From an uncultured Bdellovibrio sp. (lineage in GTDB: Bacteria > Bdellovibrionota > Bdellovibrionia > Bdellovibrionales > Bdellovibrionaceae): DNA of 39,749 nucleotides. Position numbers and translations under genes: made by a program. The DNA lies in contig NZ_CAMLDV010000013.1 of NCBI RefSeq assembly GCF_946478835.1, positions 1 through 39,749 of the forward strand, written 5' to 3'. Shown here piece after piece: positions 14,396 through 21,784 of this stretch. The notes below the pieces were generated by a model. It was not told where the DNA came from. It did no database searches and was given only the letters and a program-made list of their open reading frames with translations. The stretch's first letter is position 1. The number at the start of each line of letters is the position of its first letter.

Positions 14396-14683
14396 ATGAA
14401 AATTATTTTCTTTGCAACAGTATTGGCAGTTTCGCTCAGTGGTTCCTTCGCTCACGCTGCTGGCGACAAAAGTTCAAAAACAAAAATGGGCAAAATGGAT
14501 AAGATGGAGTGGACAACCACTCAACGCGAGAATATGGCAAAGATGCATGAAAATATGGCGACCTGTCTGCGCTCCAATAAAGCGGTTAATGACTGTCGAG
14601 CAGAAATGAAAACTTCCTGTAAAGATATGGGAAAAGACGGTTGCCCGATGATGATGCATGATAAAATGATGCACGAAGAATAA
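14396..14683 (+). CDS. Small Met/His/Cys-containing periplasmic protein
   Basis: This 95-residue protein has a clear signal peptide (MKIIFFATVLAVSLSGSFAHAA). The mature part of about 70 residues is rich in methionine and lysine (KMGKMDKMEW, ENMAKMHENMATC), has four cysteines and ends GCPMMMHDKMMHEE. Met/His clusters of this kind suggest binding of copper or another soft metal. No family was recognised. ATG at 14396 is chosen over an in-frame ATG at 14240 because AAAGGA lies upstream and it starts at the signal peptide. It follows the Rrf2 gene by 94 bases; shared regulation is possible. Confidence 0.78.
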   Translation: MKIIFFATVLAVSLSGSFAHAAGDKSSKTKMGKMDKMEWTTTQRENMAKMHENMATCLRSNKAVNDCRAEMKTSCKDMGKDGCPMMMHDKMMHEE

Positions 14684-14689
14684 AATCAA

Positions 14690-14720
14690 AGACCGCGTCG
14701 AATCTTTATTCACGCGGTCT
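14690..14720 (-). terminator. Terminator between convergent genes
   Basis: AGACCGCGT (14690-14698) and ACGCGGTCT (14712-14720) pair perfectly over nine bases. On the minus strand the stem is followed by TTGATTTTA, serving the ArsC-like gene. On the plus strand the T content is low, so termination there is less certain. Confidence 0.7.
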
Positions 14721-14726
14721 GCTTCC

Positions 14727-15074
14727 TTAAGACAGAAGCTTTTTAATAGCTTCAGTCGGTCTGCCGATCACCGCTTCGCCATTTTTGATCACAATGGGTC
14801 TTTCCATCAAATGAGGATGCTTTAAAAGATTCTTCACGACTTCCTCGACGGAATTCGCATCGAAATTAAGCTTCTGATAGCCCTCTTCTTTTGTGCGAAC
14901 GATATTAACGAGAGGCCCCTTCAGATTTTCAATAATATCTCTGAGCTCCGCCTCGGTGGGATTTCGTTTTAAATACTCCACGATTTCGGGTTCTACGTTG
15001 TGATCTTTCAGAAGGCTAAGAACTTCCCGGCTCTTACTGCACTGAGGATTGTGATAAATGATCCATTTGTCCAT
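14727..15074 (-). CDS. ArsC family (thioredoxin-fold arsenate reductase-like) protein
   Basis: This 115-residue protein begins WIIYHNPQCSKSREVLSLL, with the family's catalytic Cys12. The conserved arginines follow in NIVRTKEEGY and MERPIVIKNGEAVIGRP, and the IEYLK-type segment reads IVEYLKRNPTEAEL. These residues match glutaredoxin-linked arsenate reductases, but no ars operon is present, so true arsenate reduction is uncertain; YffB/Spx-like roles are alternatives. It lies downstream of tpx on the same strand but is separated by a terminator. Confidence 0.88.
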   Translation of the reverse strand: MDKWIIYHNPQCSKSREVLSLLKDHNVEPEIVEYLKRNPTEAELRDIIENLKGPLVNIVRTKEEGYQKLNFDANSVEEVVKNLLKHPHLMERPIVIKNGEAVIGRPTEAIKKLLS

Positions 15075-15094
15075 AAGATGAAATTTTATTTGAG

Positions 15095-15132
15095 AAAGAA
15101 AAAGAAAGACCAGAGCAAAGGCCCTGGTCTTT
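15095..15132 (-). terminator. Terminator of tpx (minus strand)
   Basis: AAAGACCAG (15105-15113) pairs with CTGGTCTTT (15124-15132). On the minus strand the stem is followed by a T-rich run (TCTTTTTCTTTCTC). Confidence 0.75.
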
Positions 15133-15143
15133 TATGAAGAAAA

Positions 15144-15647
15144 CTATTTACCAACAACAGAAGCCAAAGCGGCTTCGTAGTTTGGTTCATTCACGATTTC
15201 AGACACTTGTTCACAGTAAAGAACTTTATTGTCTTCAGAAAGTGTAACCACGGCTCTGGAAAGAAGACCCGCCAAAGGAGAATCTTCAATTTGCAAACCC
15301 CAGTCTTTGCCGAAAGAGCTTCTGAAAGAAGAAATCGTTTCGCAGTTCTTGATACCTTCAGCACCGCAGAAGCGAGCTTGCGCAAATGGAAGATCTGCAG
15401 AAATATTCAAAACAACAGTGTTGTTAAGCTTTGCCGCTTCTTGATTGAATTTTCTTACTGAGGCTGCACAAGTTCCTGTATCAACGCTTGGGAAAATATT
15501 AAGAACTTTTTTCTTTCCCGCGTAAGAAGACAATGTCACTTCAGACAAATCGTTTTTCACGAGTTTAAAATCTTTTGCTGCAGATCCTTTTTCAGGAAGT
15601 TGACCCGATGTATTGACTGCATTTCCTTTAAGTGTGATTTTCGCCAT
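15144..15647 (-). CDS. tpx: Thiol peroxidase Tpx
   Basis: The 167-residue product has standard Tpx length and motifs. The peroxidatic cysteine is in [17 protein letters not shown] (about residue 60) and the resolving cysteine in [13 protein letters not shown] (about residue 94); both are present, so it is an atypical two-cysteine peroxiredoxin. It reduces hydrogen peroxide and alkyl hydroperoxides with thioredoxin. In E. coli Tpx is periplasmic or cytoplasmic depending on reports; no signal peptide is seen here. AAAGGAG precedes the ATG. The gene is monocistronic, with a terminator after it. Confidence 0.96.
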   Translation of the reverse strand: MAKITLKGNAVNTSGQLPEKGSAAKDFKLVKNDLSEVTLSSYAGKKKVLNIFPSVDTGTCAASVRKFNQEAAKLNNTVVLNISADLPFAQARFCGAEGIKNCETISSFRSSFGKDWGLQIEDSPLAGLLSRAVVTLSEDNKVLYCEQVSEIVNEPNYEAALASVVGK

Positions 15648-15690
15648 TGCAAACTCCTTTAGAGATGGATCAACAATACCTGTTCTTGGT

Positions 15691-16416
15691 TTACTTGCAA
15701 ATTGAAAGATTTTGGCTCCAACTCACAATGGATTTATAAGAAGTTTTATCGCCTGCACGCAGTACAGACCAATAACGCGCCCCACCTCTCCAAGCATCAC
15801 TCACTTTACCTGCAATACGTCCATCGCGACCGACCCAACGGTCTAAGATACGGACACCACAGCTTAAGTTTTTTAACGGATCATGAAGGTCTTGCGCTGT
15901 TTTAAATCCACAACCATAGGCATTGCCGCTTTCAATCGAGATTTGCAAAAGGCCTCGACTGACAACGCGTTTACCGTTGCTGTCTGTGAATGATTCTGTG
16001 TACGAAGAATTGGTGTTGAAATTACTTTCAAAACGAACCATCGAAGAAATCAAAAACGTCCAGTACTGTTTGCGTTGAGCATAAGAGAGATTTTTGTATT
16101 TCGGACAAAACAAAGTCGCATCTGCAGGAATAACGTCTAATAAATTTTGTCCAAGCTTATCCAACTCGCGATCAACATGAGCAGTCCACTCTTTTCCCTT
16201 GGACGTTTTGCTCTCCCAAAGGGGGATCACTTCACGTAGAGGGTCTACAGATGTCGAGGGAGGAGGTGTTGTCGTTATTGGTGGTTGAGGAGTTTCCGTC
16301 GAAGAATTTGAAGACGAATCCGAAGTCGTCGGTGGTCTTTGCGCCATGGAGCACGCAGTGTTTGTGATTAGTAAACTAGCCATTAAAATTGTGATTTTGT
16401 ATGTGGTGTTTTTCAT
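15691..16416 (-). CDS. Lipoprotein with lysozyme-like (transglycosylase SLT-type) domain
   Basis: The 241-residue product has a lipoprotein signal peptide ending TNTACS, followed by a long Ser/Thr/Pro-rich linker (about residues 26-58). The C-terminal domain has MVRFESNFN with a glutamate in the place of the catalytic acid, then [32 protein letters not shown] and GARYWSVLR. This resembles the goose-type lysozyme/SLT fold, so it may cleave peptidoglycan strands, or bind them without cleaving. Three cysteines in the domain may form a disulfide. It stands alone between tpx and the exporter gene. Confidence 0.72.
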   Translation of the reverse strand: MKNTTYKITILMASLLITNTACSMAQRPPTTSDSSSNSSTETPQPPITTTPPPSTSVDPLREVIPLWESKTSKGKEWTAHVDRELDKLGQNLLDVIPADATLFCPKYKNLSYAQRKQYWTFLISSMVRFESNFNTNSSYTESFTDSNGKRVVSRGLLQISIESGNAYGCGFKTAQDLHDPLKNLSCGVRILDRWVGRDGRIAGKVSDAWRGGARYWSVLRAGDKTSYKSIVSWSQNLSICK

Positions 16417-16551
16417 AAGTACCGCATCGGCAGAAAATCACCGTGCTTTACTGTTGAAAAAACTGTCGAAATTTTAGCCCTCTTTCATTCGAGAAATTGA
16501 TTATTTTCTGTTCGCAAAGCCAACGATCCCGACGAGAGTCCAAAATAGTCG

Positions 16552-16580
16552 TTGACACTGATCATTAATGTATCTATAAA
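16552..16580 (+). promoter_or_regulatory. Strong sigma-70 promoter of the Bcr/CflA gene
   Basis: TTGACA (16552-16557) and TATAAA (16575-16580) are spaced by exactly 17 bases, an almost perfect consensus. Confidence 0.8.
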
Positions 16581-16592
16581 AGTTACATTAAT
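16564..16592. promoter_or_regulatory. Inverted repeat flanking the -10 box of the exporter promoter
   Basis: ATTAATGTA (16564-16572) and TACATTAAT (16584-16592) are perfect nine-base arms with an 11-base spacer that contains the -10 box. A repressor bound here would block a very strong promoter. No regulator gene is adjacent. Confidence 0.55.
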
Positions 16593-16619
16593 TCAAACCG
16601 CACGCGCGTGAGGTCCCTC

Positions 16620-17855
16620 TTGAATTCCACTAAACATAGCAATTTTTCTTTGATCCTAGTTCTAGGAGCACTCACAGCTCTAAGTCCTTTTTCCATCGAC
16701 ATGTATCTGCCGGCATTCCCGAAGATGGCAGAGAGCCTGCATACGAGCGTTGCTGAAGTATCTTTATCTCTTTCAAGTTATTTCGTAGGCCTTGCTGTCG
16801 GACAACTTTTCTACGGACCTCTGCTAGACCGATTCGGTCGCAAAAAACCTCTTTATATCGGATTGCTCGTTTATATTTTGGCGACGATCGGCTGCTTAAC
16901 TTCTCGTTCTGTAGATACGCTTGTTGTCTTCCGCTTTATCCAAGCGCTTGGCGGTTGCGCTGCCAATGTTGCTGCGATGGCCATGGTGCGAGATTTCTTT
17001 TCACCTAAGGAAAGTGCCAAAGTTTTTTCGTTGCTGATGTTGATTCTGGGAGTATCTCCCCTGCTGGCTCCTACGGCTGGTGGTTATCTTGCAACAGCCT
17101 TCGGATGGCAGTCTGTTTTTGTCGTACTCACGGTGATTGGTATCTTAATGTTGGGCATTTCGATTTTCTATCTGCCTCACGGATATGAACCTGATAAATC
17201 CCATTCGTTACATCCCGGACTTATTCTAAAAAATTATCTTTCAATTATTAAAGATCCACAGTTTTATACGTACTCTGTGGCAGGTGCCTTGGCTTTCTCG
17301 GGATTGTTTGTTTATCTTGCCGCCTCTCCGACAATTTTCATGGAAATCTTTAAAGTCAGTGAGCAAGTTTACGGATGGATCTTTGCATTGTTAGCGGCAG
17401 GATTTATTGGAGCCAGTCAATTCAACATTGTTCTGCTTCGCAAATTCAGCAATGAAAAAGTTTTGCTAGCGGCTTTGGGCGGACTCACTTTGATGGGTTT
17501 TGCATTTTTTGCCGGAGCTTTGAGTGGATGGTATGGAATCGCCGGCACCATTGGGATCTTGTTCTGCTATCTTTCTTGCGCAGGACTTGCGAATCCCAAT
17601 GCGGCGGCTTTGGCCTTAGCACCTTTTGCGAAAAATGCCGGAAGCGCTTCTGCTCTTGTCGGATTTTTACAAATGGGAATCGGAGCTTTGGCTTCTGTCA
17701 GCGTTGGAATTTTAAAAGCTCAACAGCTTTTACCAATTGCAGCGATTTTCACAGTGTCTTCACTTTTAGCCTTAGGAACACTTGTGTGGGGAACAAGAAA
17801 AATCTCCCACAAAGTAGAAGTGGGCCCCGAAGACACCGGCATCATCGCGCATTAA
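16620..17855 (+). CDS. Bcr/CflA family multidrug efflux transporter (MFS)
   Basis: This 411-residue protein has twelve membrane segments and the Bcr/CflA signature at its start: LGALTALSPFSIDMYLPAFPKMAESL. The MFS loop motif is GPLLDRFGRKKPLYIG. The family exports chloramphenicol, bicyclomycin, sulfonamides or amino acids with protons, and the substrate here is unknown. TTG at 16620 is preferred because GAGG lies six bases upstream and the length then fits the family; GTG at 16608 is the in-frame alternative with no binding site. Its promoter is near consensus and is overlapped by an inverted repeat. Its stop abuts the stop of the convergent acetyltransferase. Confidence 0.92.
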   Translation: MNSTKHSNFSLILVLGALTALSPFSIDMYLPAFPKMAESLHTSVAEVSLSLSSYFVGLAVGQLFYGPLLDRFGRKKPLYIGLLVYILATIGCLTSRSVDTLVVFRFIQALGGCAANVAAMAMVRDFFSPKESAKVFSLLMLILGVSPLLAPTAGGYLATAFGWQSVFVVLTVIGILMLGISIFYLPHGYEPDKSHSLHPGLILKNYLSIIKDPQFYTYSVAGALAFSGLFVYLAASPTIFMEIFKVSEQVYGWIFALLAAGFIGASQFNIVLLRKFSNEKVLLAALGGLTLMGFAFFAGALSGWYGIAGTIGILFCYLSCAGLANPNAAALALAPFAKNAGSASALVGFLQMGIGALASVSVGILKAQQLLPIAAIFTVSSLLALGTLVWGTRKISHKVEVGPEDTGIIAH

Positions 17856-18134
17856 TCATTCGTTATGAAAGATGATGTCTTCTTCCTCGGGATGTCTATC
17901 AAACCAGCTTTCGGCGTAAGAACAGCTTGCAATCACTTTTACATGCTCTTCCTTAGCTTTTCGTAAAGCTTCGCGCATCAGCTGATCTGCAACATTTTTT
18001 CCGCGAGCAGGTGGCGGGACTTCGACTCCAAGAATATCCATGGAGTTCTGTGGACCGCGACGATAAAGAAGAACGGCTTCACCGCCTTCCACCTGGGCGC
18101 TAAACTTTTTGTCCTGGATTCTTTGGATTTCCAT
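17856..18134 (-). CDS. Small GNAT-like N-acetyltransferase (Acetyltransf_CG type)
   Basis: The 92-residue product is a short GCN5-related domain: FSAQVEGGEAVLLYRRGPQNSMDILGVEVPPPARGKNVADQLMREALRKAKEEHVKVIASCSYAESWFDRHPE. The PPPARGKNVADQL segment is the acetyl-CoA loop in its R/Q-x-x-G-x-A/G form, and CSYAESWFDRHPE is the typical end. The family, like YjdJ, has few studied members. ATG at 18134 is chosen because GAGGAG lies upstream; a longer frame to 18272 would run toward the riboswitch promoter and is not typical of the family. Confidence 0.87.
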   Translation of the reverse strand: MEIQRIQDKKFSAQVEGGEAVLLYRRGPQNSMDILGVEVPPPARGKNVADQLMREALRKAKEEHVKVIASCSYAESWFDRHPEEEDIIFHNE

Positions 18135-18239
18135 AAGAACAACTCCTCTTTTTTGTACTTCTATTGTCCGCTCCCTTGGATAAAAAAGCAAAACTCCAAC
18201 CCTTGCCTCCTGGCAAAAGACCTTCGGCCGAAATAATAT

Positions 18240-18268
18240 TTGACTGGGCTTTAAACTTGCCACATAAC
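18240..18268 (+). promoter_or_regulatory. Promoter of the riboswitch-controlled TonB receptor
   Basis: TTGACT (18240-18245) and CATAAC (18263-18268) are spaced by 17 bases. Initiation near 18275 would place the start of the RNA just before the aptamer. Confidence 0.5.
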
Positions 18269-18280
18269 CCATGCCTGAAA

Positions 18281-18362
18281 GCTAGGGGTGCTATCAAGAA
18301 ATTGATGGCTGAGAAACACCCTTTGAACCTGAAAGAGATAATGCTCGCGCAGGGAAGCAAGT
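18281..18362 (+). ncRNA. TPP riboswitch (THI element)
   Basis: The conserved core of the thiamine pyrophosphate aptamer is present in order: AGGGGTGCT (18284-18292), GGCTGAGAAACACCCTTTGAACCTGA from about 18307 to 18332, GATAATGC near 18337, and GCAGGGAA near 18349-18356. The outer stem can form between GCT at 18281 and AGC at 18356. It lies about 40 bases upstream of the TonB-dependent receptor gene, so that gene should be switched by thiamine pyrophosphate. Confidence 0.95.
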
Positions 18363-18382
18363 AATGGTGTTGCCATGACTTC

Positions 18383-18397
18383 CTCCTGCCATAGGAG
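18383..18397 (+). promoter_or_regulatory. Hairpin that hides the ribosome binding site after the TPP aptamer
   Basis: CTCCT (18383-18387) pairs with AGGAG (18393-18397), the ribosome binding site of the receptor gene, around a GCCAT loop. There is no T-run, so control is probably at translation: with TPP bound the site would be closed. Confidence 0.6.
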
Positions 18398-18402
18398 AAC
18401 CC

Positions 18403-20475
18403 ATGGGAAAAAAATTATTACTTGTTCTTTTGCTACACACTTCGTTTGCAAGTGCACAATCAGAAATTTCAACGATTCGAATTACAGAACCCGCTGGTCC
18501 TGTCTCGCTGGACGTTTCTGGATTTAATGACACTCCCGAAAAAGAACTTCCTCTTTCATCCGTTTCTATTTCTTCAAATAAAATGGCAGACAACGGTTTT
18601 CACCGTCTTTCCGATGTCACATTGATAGATGCTTCAACCACGGATAGCTACAATGCCACTGGATATTGGGATTATCTTTCCGTGCGCGGCTTCACTCTTG
18701 AAAATCGTTATAACTTTTTAAGAGAAGGTCTTCCTATCAGTGCGGAAACGTCGATCGGTCTTGATAACAAAGAACGCATTGAAATTTTAAAAGGGCTTAG
18801 TGGCATTCAAGCTGGGGCTGCTTCACCAGGAGGAATGGTGAACTATATCGTAAAACGACCCACGGAAAAACCTCTTCGAGTTCTAAATACTGAAATCAGT
18901 GAGCGCGGAAATTTGTTAACGGCTGCTGATGTGGGTGGACGCAGTGAAAATAAAAAATTTGGTTATCGAGTCAACCTCGCTCACGAGAATCTGGAACCAC
19001 AACTTAAAAAGACCTCCGGCCAACGAACTCTTGTGGCGTTAGCGGGTGATTGGCGTTTGGACAATAACAACCTTTTTGAAGCAGAAATCGAATGGTCTGA
19101 AAGATCTCAACCAAGCCAAGCTGGATTCAGTCTTTTAGGAAACAAACTCCCCGATCCGGCAGATCCAACTTTGAATTTAAATAATCAACCCTGGACCAAA
19201 CCTGTGGAGTTTAAGGGTCTCACCGGCACGATGAAATTCACAAAAAATCTGTCAGCTCCGTGGAGTTGGACTGTGATCGCGGGTGCTCAAGATCTTTCCA
19301 CCCATGACCGCTTGGCGTATCCTTTCGGATGTAGCGCCGAGAATAACTATGATCGCTATTGCTCCGATGGAACGTATGACCTTTATGATTATCGCAGTGA
19401 AAACGAAAGCCGCGAAACTTATGCGGCAAAAACCGCTCTCCAAGGCGATGTTGTAACGGGTGCCTTTCAACATCAAATTTCCGTAGGAATATTGGGCAGC
19501 TCTATGCGCGAGCGCTTTCAAAAACAAGCTTACAATTATGCAGGGACGAGCAATGTCCAAGGCACCGGCATCGGCACAGCGAATCCAACTTTGAATGATG
19601 AAAATACCAATCGCGATACTTCCAATTATGAACTCTTTTTGTCTGATGCTTCTCAGTGGGGAAAATGGAAAAGTTGGTTGGGCCTTCGTTACACAAACTT
19701 AAACCGCGGAAGTTTCCGGACGGATGGATCACGCGCTCTTTCTTACACACAAAATTTTGCCACGCCATGGGCAGCTCTTTCTTATAACTTTGAAAATATT
19801 TTAGCCTATGCAAGTTATGGTCAGGGATTGGAGTCTTATGTCACTCCCAACAAAGACGGTTATGACCACCGCGGAGAATTTGTTCCCGATGTAGTGAGTA
19901 AGCAATTCGAAGTGGGACTTCGTGGAGGCAAAGAATTCAACTGGAGCATCGCTGCCTTTCAAATCACGCGTCCTCAAGTTATCGATCAAAAACCCAACTA
20001 TCAAATTGATGGTGAAGCCGAGCACAAAGGCCTTGAAGCGCAAATTTCTTCACAGTGGGAACGATGGGATATAAATACTTCCTTAATGACACTTGAAGCC
20101 GTTCGCAAAGACAGTGTTCTTGATAAAAATCTCAACGGGAAAAAGCCGGTCAACGTCCCAGAGCAAACAGCTCGTCTGCAGTTAGGTTATAAAGTTCTTG
20201 AAATCAAAGGGCTTTCTTTAAACACCCGCTTGTCTCACGAATCAGAGCGCGCCGTACTTGCTGACAATAGCATCATGCTTCCGGCGTGGACTCGTTGGGA
20301 TCTGGGGGCTTCTTACGCTCACACTTGGGATGATATGAAAATGCTGTGGCGCCTGTCGGTGGATAATGTCACTGATCAACGTTACTGGAAAGAGTCGCCA
20401 ACTCAGTACGGACATATTTATTTGTATCCCGGAGAAGCTCGCAACGTTTATCTCAGTATGAGTGCATCACTCTAA
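18403..20475 (+). CDS. TonB-dependent outer membrane receptor, probably for thiamine or a precursor
   Basis: The 690-residue product has a signal peptide (KKLLLVLLLHTSFASAQS). A plug domain runs from about residue 60 to 160 (LSDVTLIDAST, YLSVRGFTLENRYNFLREGLPI, ERIEILKGLSGIQAGAASPGGMVNYIVKRP). The remainder is a beta-barrel, ending NVTDQRYWKESP and YPGEARNVYLSMSASL. The last residue is Leu, not the usual Phe. It resembles siderophore receptors, but the TPP riboswitch upstream indicates the cargo is thiamine or a related compound; TPP-controlled receptors of this kind are known in Bacteroidetes. Energy would come from TonB-ExbB-ExbD, not in the window. The 3' end overlaps the broken membrane gene on the other strand by nine bases. 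Confidence 0.93.
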   Translation: MGKKLLLVLLLHTSFASAQSEISTIRITEPAGPVSLDVSGFNDTPEKELPLSSVSISSNKMADNGFHRLSDVTLIDASTTDSYNATGYWDYLSVRGFTLENRYNFLREGLPISAETSIGLDNKERIEILKGLSGIQAGAASPGGMVNYIVKRPTEKPLRVLNTEISERGNLLTAADVGGRSENKKFGYRVNLAHENLEPQLKKTSGQRTLVALAGDWRLDNNNLFEAEIEWSERSQPSQAGFSLLGNKLPDPADPTLNLNNQPWTKPVEFKGLTGTMKFTKNLSAPWSWTVIAGAQDLSTHDRLAYPFGCSAENNYDRYCSDGTYDLYDYRSENESRETYAAKTALQGDVVTGAFQHQISVGILGSSMRERFQKQAYNYAGTSNVQGTGIGTANPTLNDENTNRDTSNYELFLSDASQWGKWKSWLGLRYTNLNRGSFRTDGSRALSYTQNFATPWAALSYNFENILAYASYGQGLESYVTPNKDGYDHRGEFVPDVVSKQFEVGLRGGKEFNWSIAAFQITRPQVIDQKPNYQIDGEAEHKGLEAQISSQWERWDINTSLMTLEAVRKDSVLDKNLNGKKPVNVPEQTARLQLGYKVLEIKGLSLNTRLSHESERAVLADNSIMLPAWTRWDLGASYAHTWDDMKMLWRLSVDNVTDQRYWKESPTQYGHIYLYPGEARNVYLSMSASL

Positions 20476-21032
20476 AGGATTTTTTGCGATATCCGGAGGC
20501 CAGCGAGACAAATTGTAAGGGCGAAGCTTCGGTCCCAGCCAGTTTAAAACCTGATAGCTGACGAAATAACCCCACAAACAATCTCGCAAGGTTTGCTTCA
20601 AAATTCGTGGCAGCAACTGTCCTGCTGTCACATCACCAACGCCAACACGAAATCCGACAAGAACATAATTGGCAATGGAGGTCGCAATTAAAAGCGTCCC
20701 AAATAAAAAATTAAATTACGATCAATGGCTTCTTTTCTTTTCCAACCGCCAAGCCAGATAAAAAGGTAATAACCTAAAAGTGGTTTCACGGCGTTAGCAA
20801 GACCATGCAAGAAGATGATATCAGGTTCACGAATGCCTACGATATTCGAAGTCAGAACTTCCGCAAGAAGTTGTCCTGGAAAAACTCGTGGTCCCCACAA
20901 AAAGTACAACGGCAAACAGACGACGTAAGATCCATAGACGTAGAAAAATCCATCGTAATAAAATAAATGGTAGCTCAAAACTTTTGCGACAAACGCCAAA
21001 ACGAAAGGCGCTACCCATGTCCACCATGCCAT
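20467..21032 (-). pseudogene. Frameshifted integral membrane protein gene
   Basis: The first frame gives 114 residues and stops at 20688-20690. In the adjacent frame, from the T6 run onward (about 20705-20710), coding continues for about 79 residues: FGTLLIATSIANYVLVGFRVG, then DVTAGQLLPRILKQTLRDCLWGY, then SRWPPDIAKN, to a TGA at 20467-20469. One extra T in the run would join both parts into a protein of about 188 residues with five or six membrane segments. The segment YVVCLPLYFLWGPRVFPGQLLAEVLTSNIVG loosely recalls MASE1-type membrane sensors. It is the last gene of the yeiH operon, six bases after the binding protein. It may be a real mutation or a sequencing error; the function is unknown. 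Confidence 0.75.
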
Positions 21033-21038
21033 GCTTTT

Positions 21039-21773
21039 TTAGAACCAACCTTCTTTTTCAAAAAACTTGCGGCACTCTTTGGATTTTACAAAACCAATAA
21101 ACTGCAAAGCGGCTTCTTTTCGTTTTGTCGATTTAGAAAGGGCCGTTCCACAAGAACGATAGATTGTCAGATTTTTCTCTGTAGGAATAATCTCTGCAAT
21201 CTCCAAATTGCGGGTTCCCCAGATATTAAACACGAGCCAAGCATCAATGGACGGATCTTCCTTCCATTTCATTTCCGCATCCCCGGTATTCTTGGCGGCA
21301 AAAACAATATTCGCGCGGAATTTATTTAAAGCTTTGGCACTTTTAAGTCCGCCAACAATATCTTCCCACATGCCCACTTGTCCCGCACCATTGACGACTA
21401 TGACCTTCAAAGGTTTTTCAACCAGGTCCTTGATGCCGTGAATCTTTTTGGGATTTTTAGGGCGAACCAAAATAGCGGAGGGCCTTAAATAGTGAGTCTC
21501 TATTGTTTGTGCATCCAGATTGGAAATCTTCTCCGCAAAAGAGTCCATCATATTTTCAGAGCCTGAATAAAATACATCCGCAGTTTCAGCCTGTCCCAAC
21601 CATTTCTCTAGAGGACCTGCTGTCACGTTGACTTTGATTCCTTTTTCTTTTTCAAAAGCGGCGGCACAAGCTTTCATTGCCGGAGCCGGACCGCCAGGAC
21701 CAAACACTTGAAGAGTTGTTTCTGCTTGAGCAGTGAGTGAAGTCAAAACTGAAAACAAAAGAACTTTAAACAT
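21039..21773 (-). CDS. AcfC-like periplasmic substrate-binding protein
   Basis: This 244-residue product has a signal peptide (FKVLLFSVLTSLTAQAE) and then LQVFGPGGPAPAMKACAAAFEKEKGIKVNVTAGPLEKWLGQAETADVFYSGSENMM, the hallmark of AcfC-type proteins, relatives of sulfate- and molybdate-binding proteins. The rest (LRPSAILVRPKNPKKI, VVNGAGQVGMWEDI, RKEAALQFIGFVKSKECRKFF) fits. AcfC is an accessory colonization factor in Vibrio cholerae; its ligand is probably an anion. No ABC permease is encoded nearby. ATG at 21773 is preferred over upstream in-frame ATGs at 21842 and 21797 because AAAGGA precedes it. It follows yeiH by 11 bases. Confidence 0.85.
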   Translation of the reverse strand: MFKVLLFSVLTSLTAQAETTLQVFGPGGPAPAMKACAAAFEKEKGIKVNVTAGPLEKWLGQAETADVFYSGSENMMDSFAEKISNLDAQTIETHYLRPSAILVRPKNPKKIHGIKDLVEKPLKVIVVNGAGQVGMWEDIVGGLKSAKALNKFRANIVFAAKNTGDAEMKWKEDPSIDAWLVFNIWGTRNLEIAEIIPTEKNLTIYRSCGTALSKSTKRKEAALQFIGFVKSKECRKFFEKEGWF

Positions 21774-21784
21774 TTTTAAATCCT

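Noticed and set aside
15207..15461. Plus-strand frames of 71-84 codons opposite tpx
   Set aside because: They are antisense to an intact tpx and lack any recognisable product.
20700..20716. Programmed -1 frameshifting at the T6-A run in the broken membrane gene
   Set aside because: The U UUU UUA heptamer is in the wrong phase relative to the upstream frame, and no downstream stem was seen; mutation or error is simpler.
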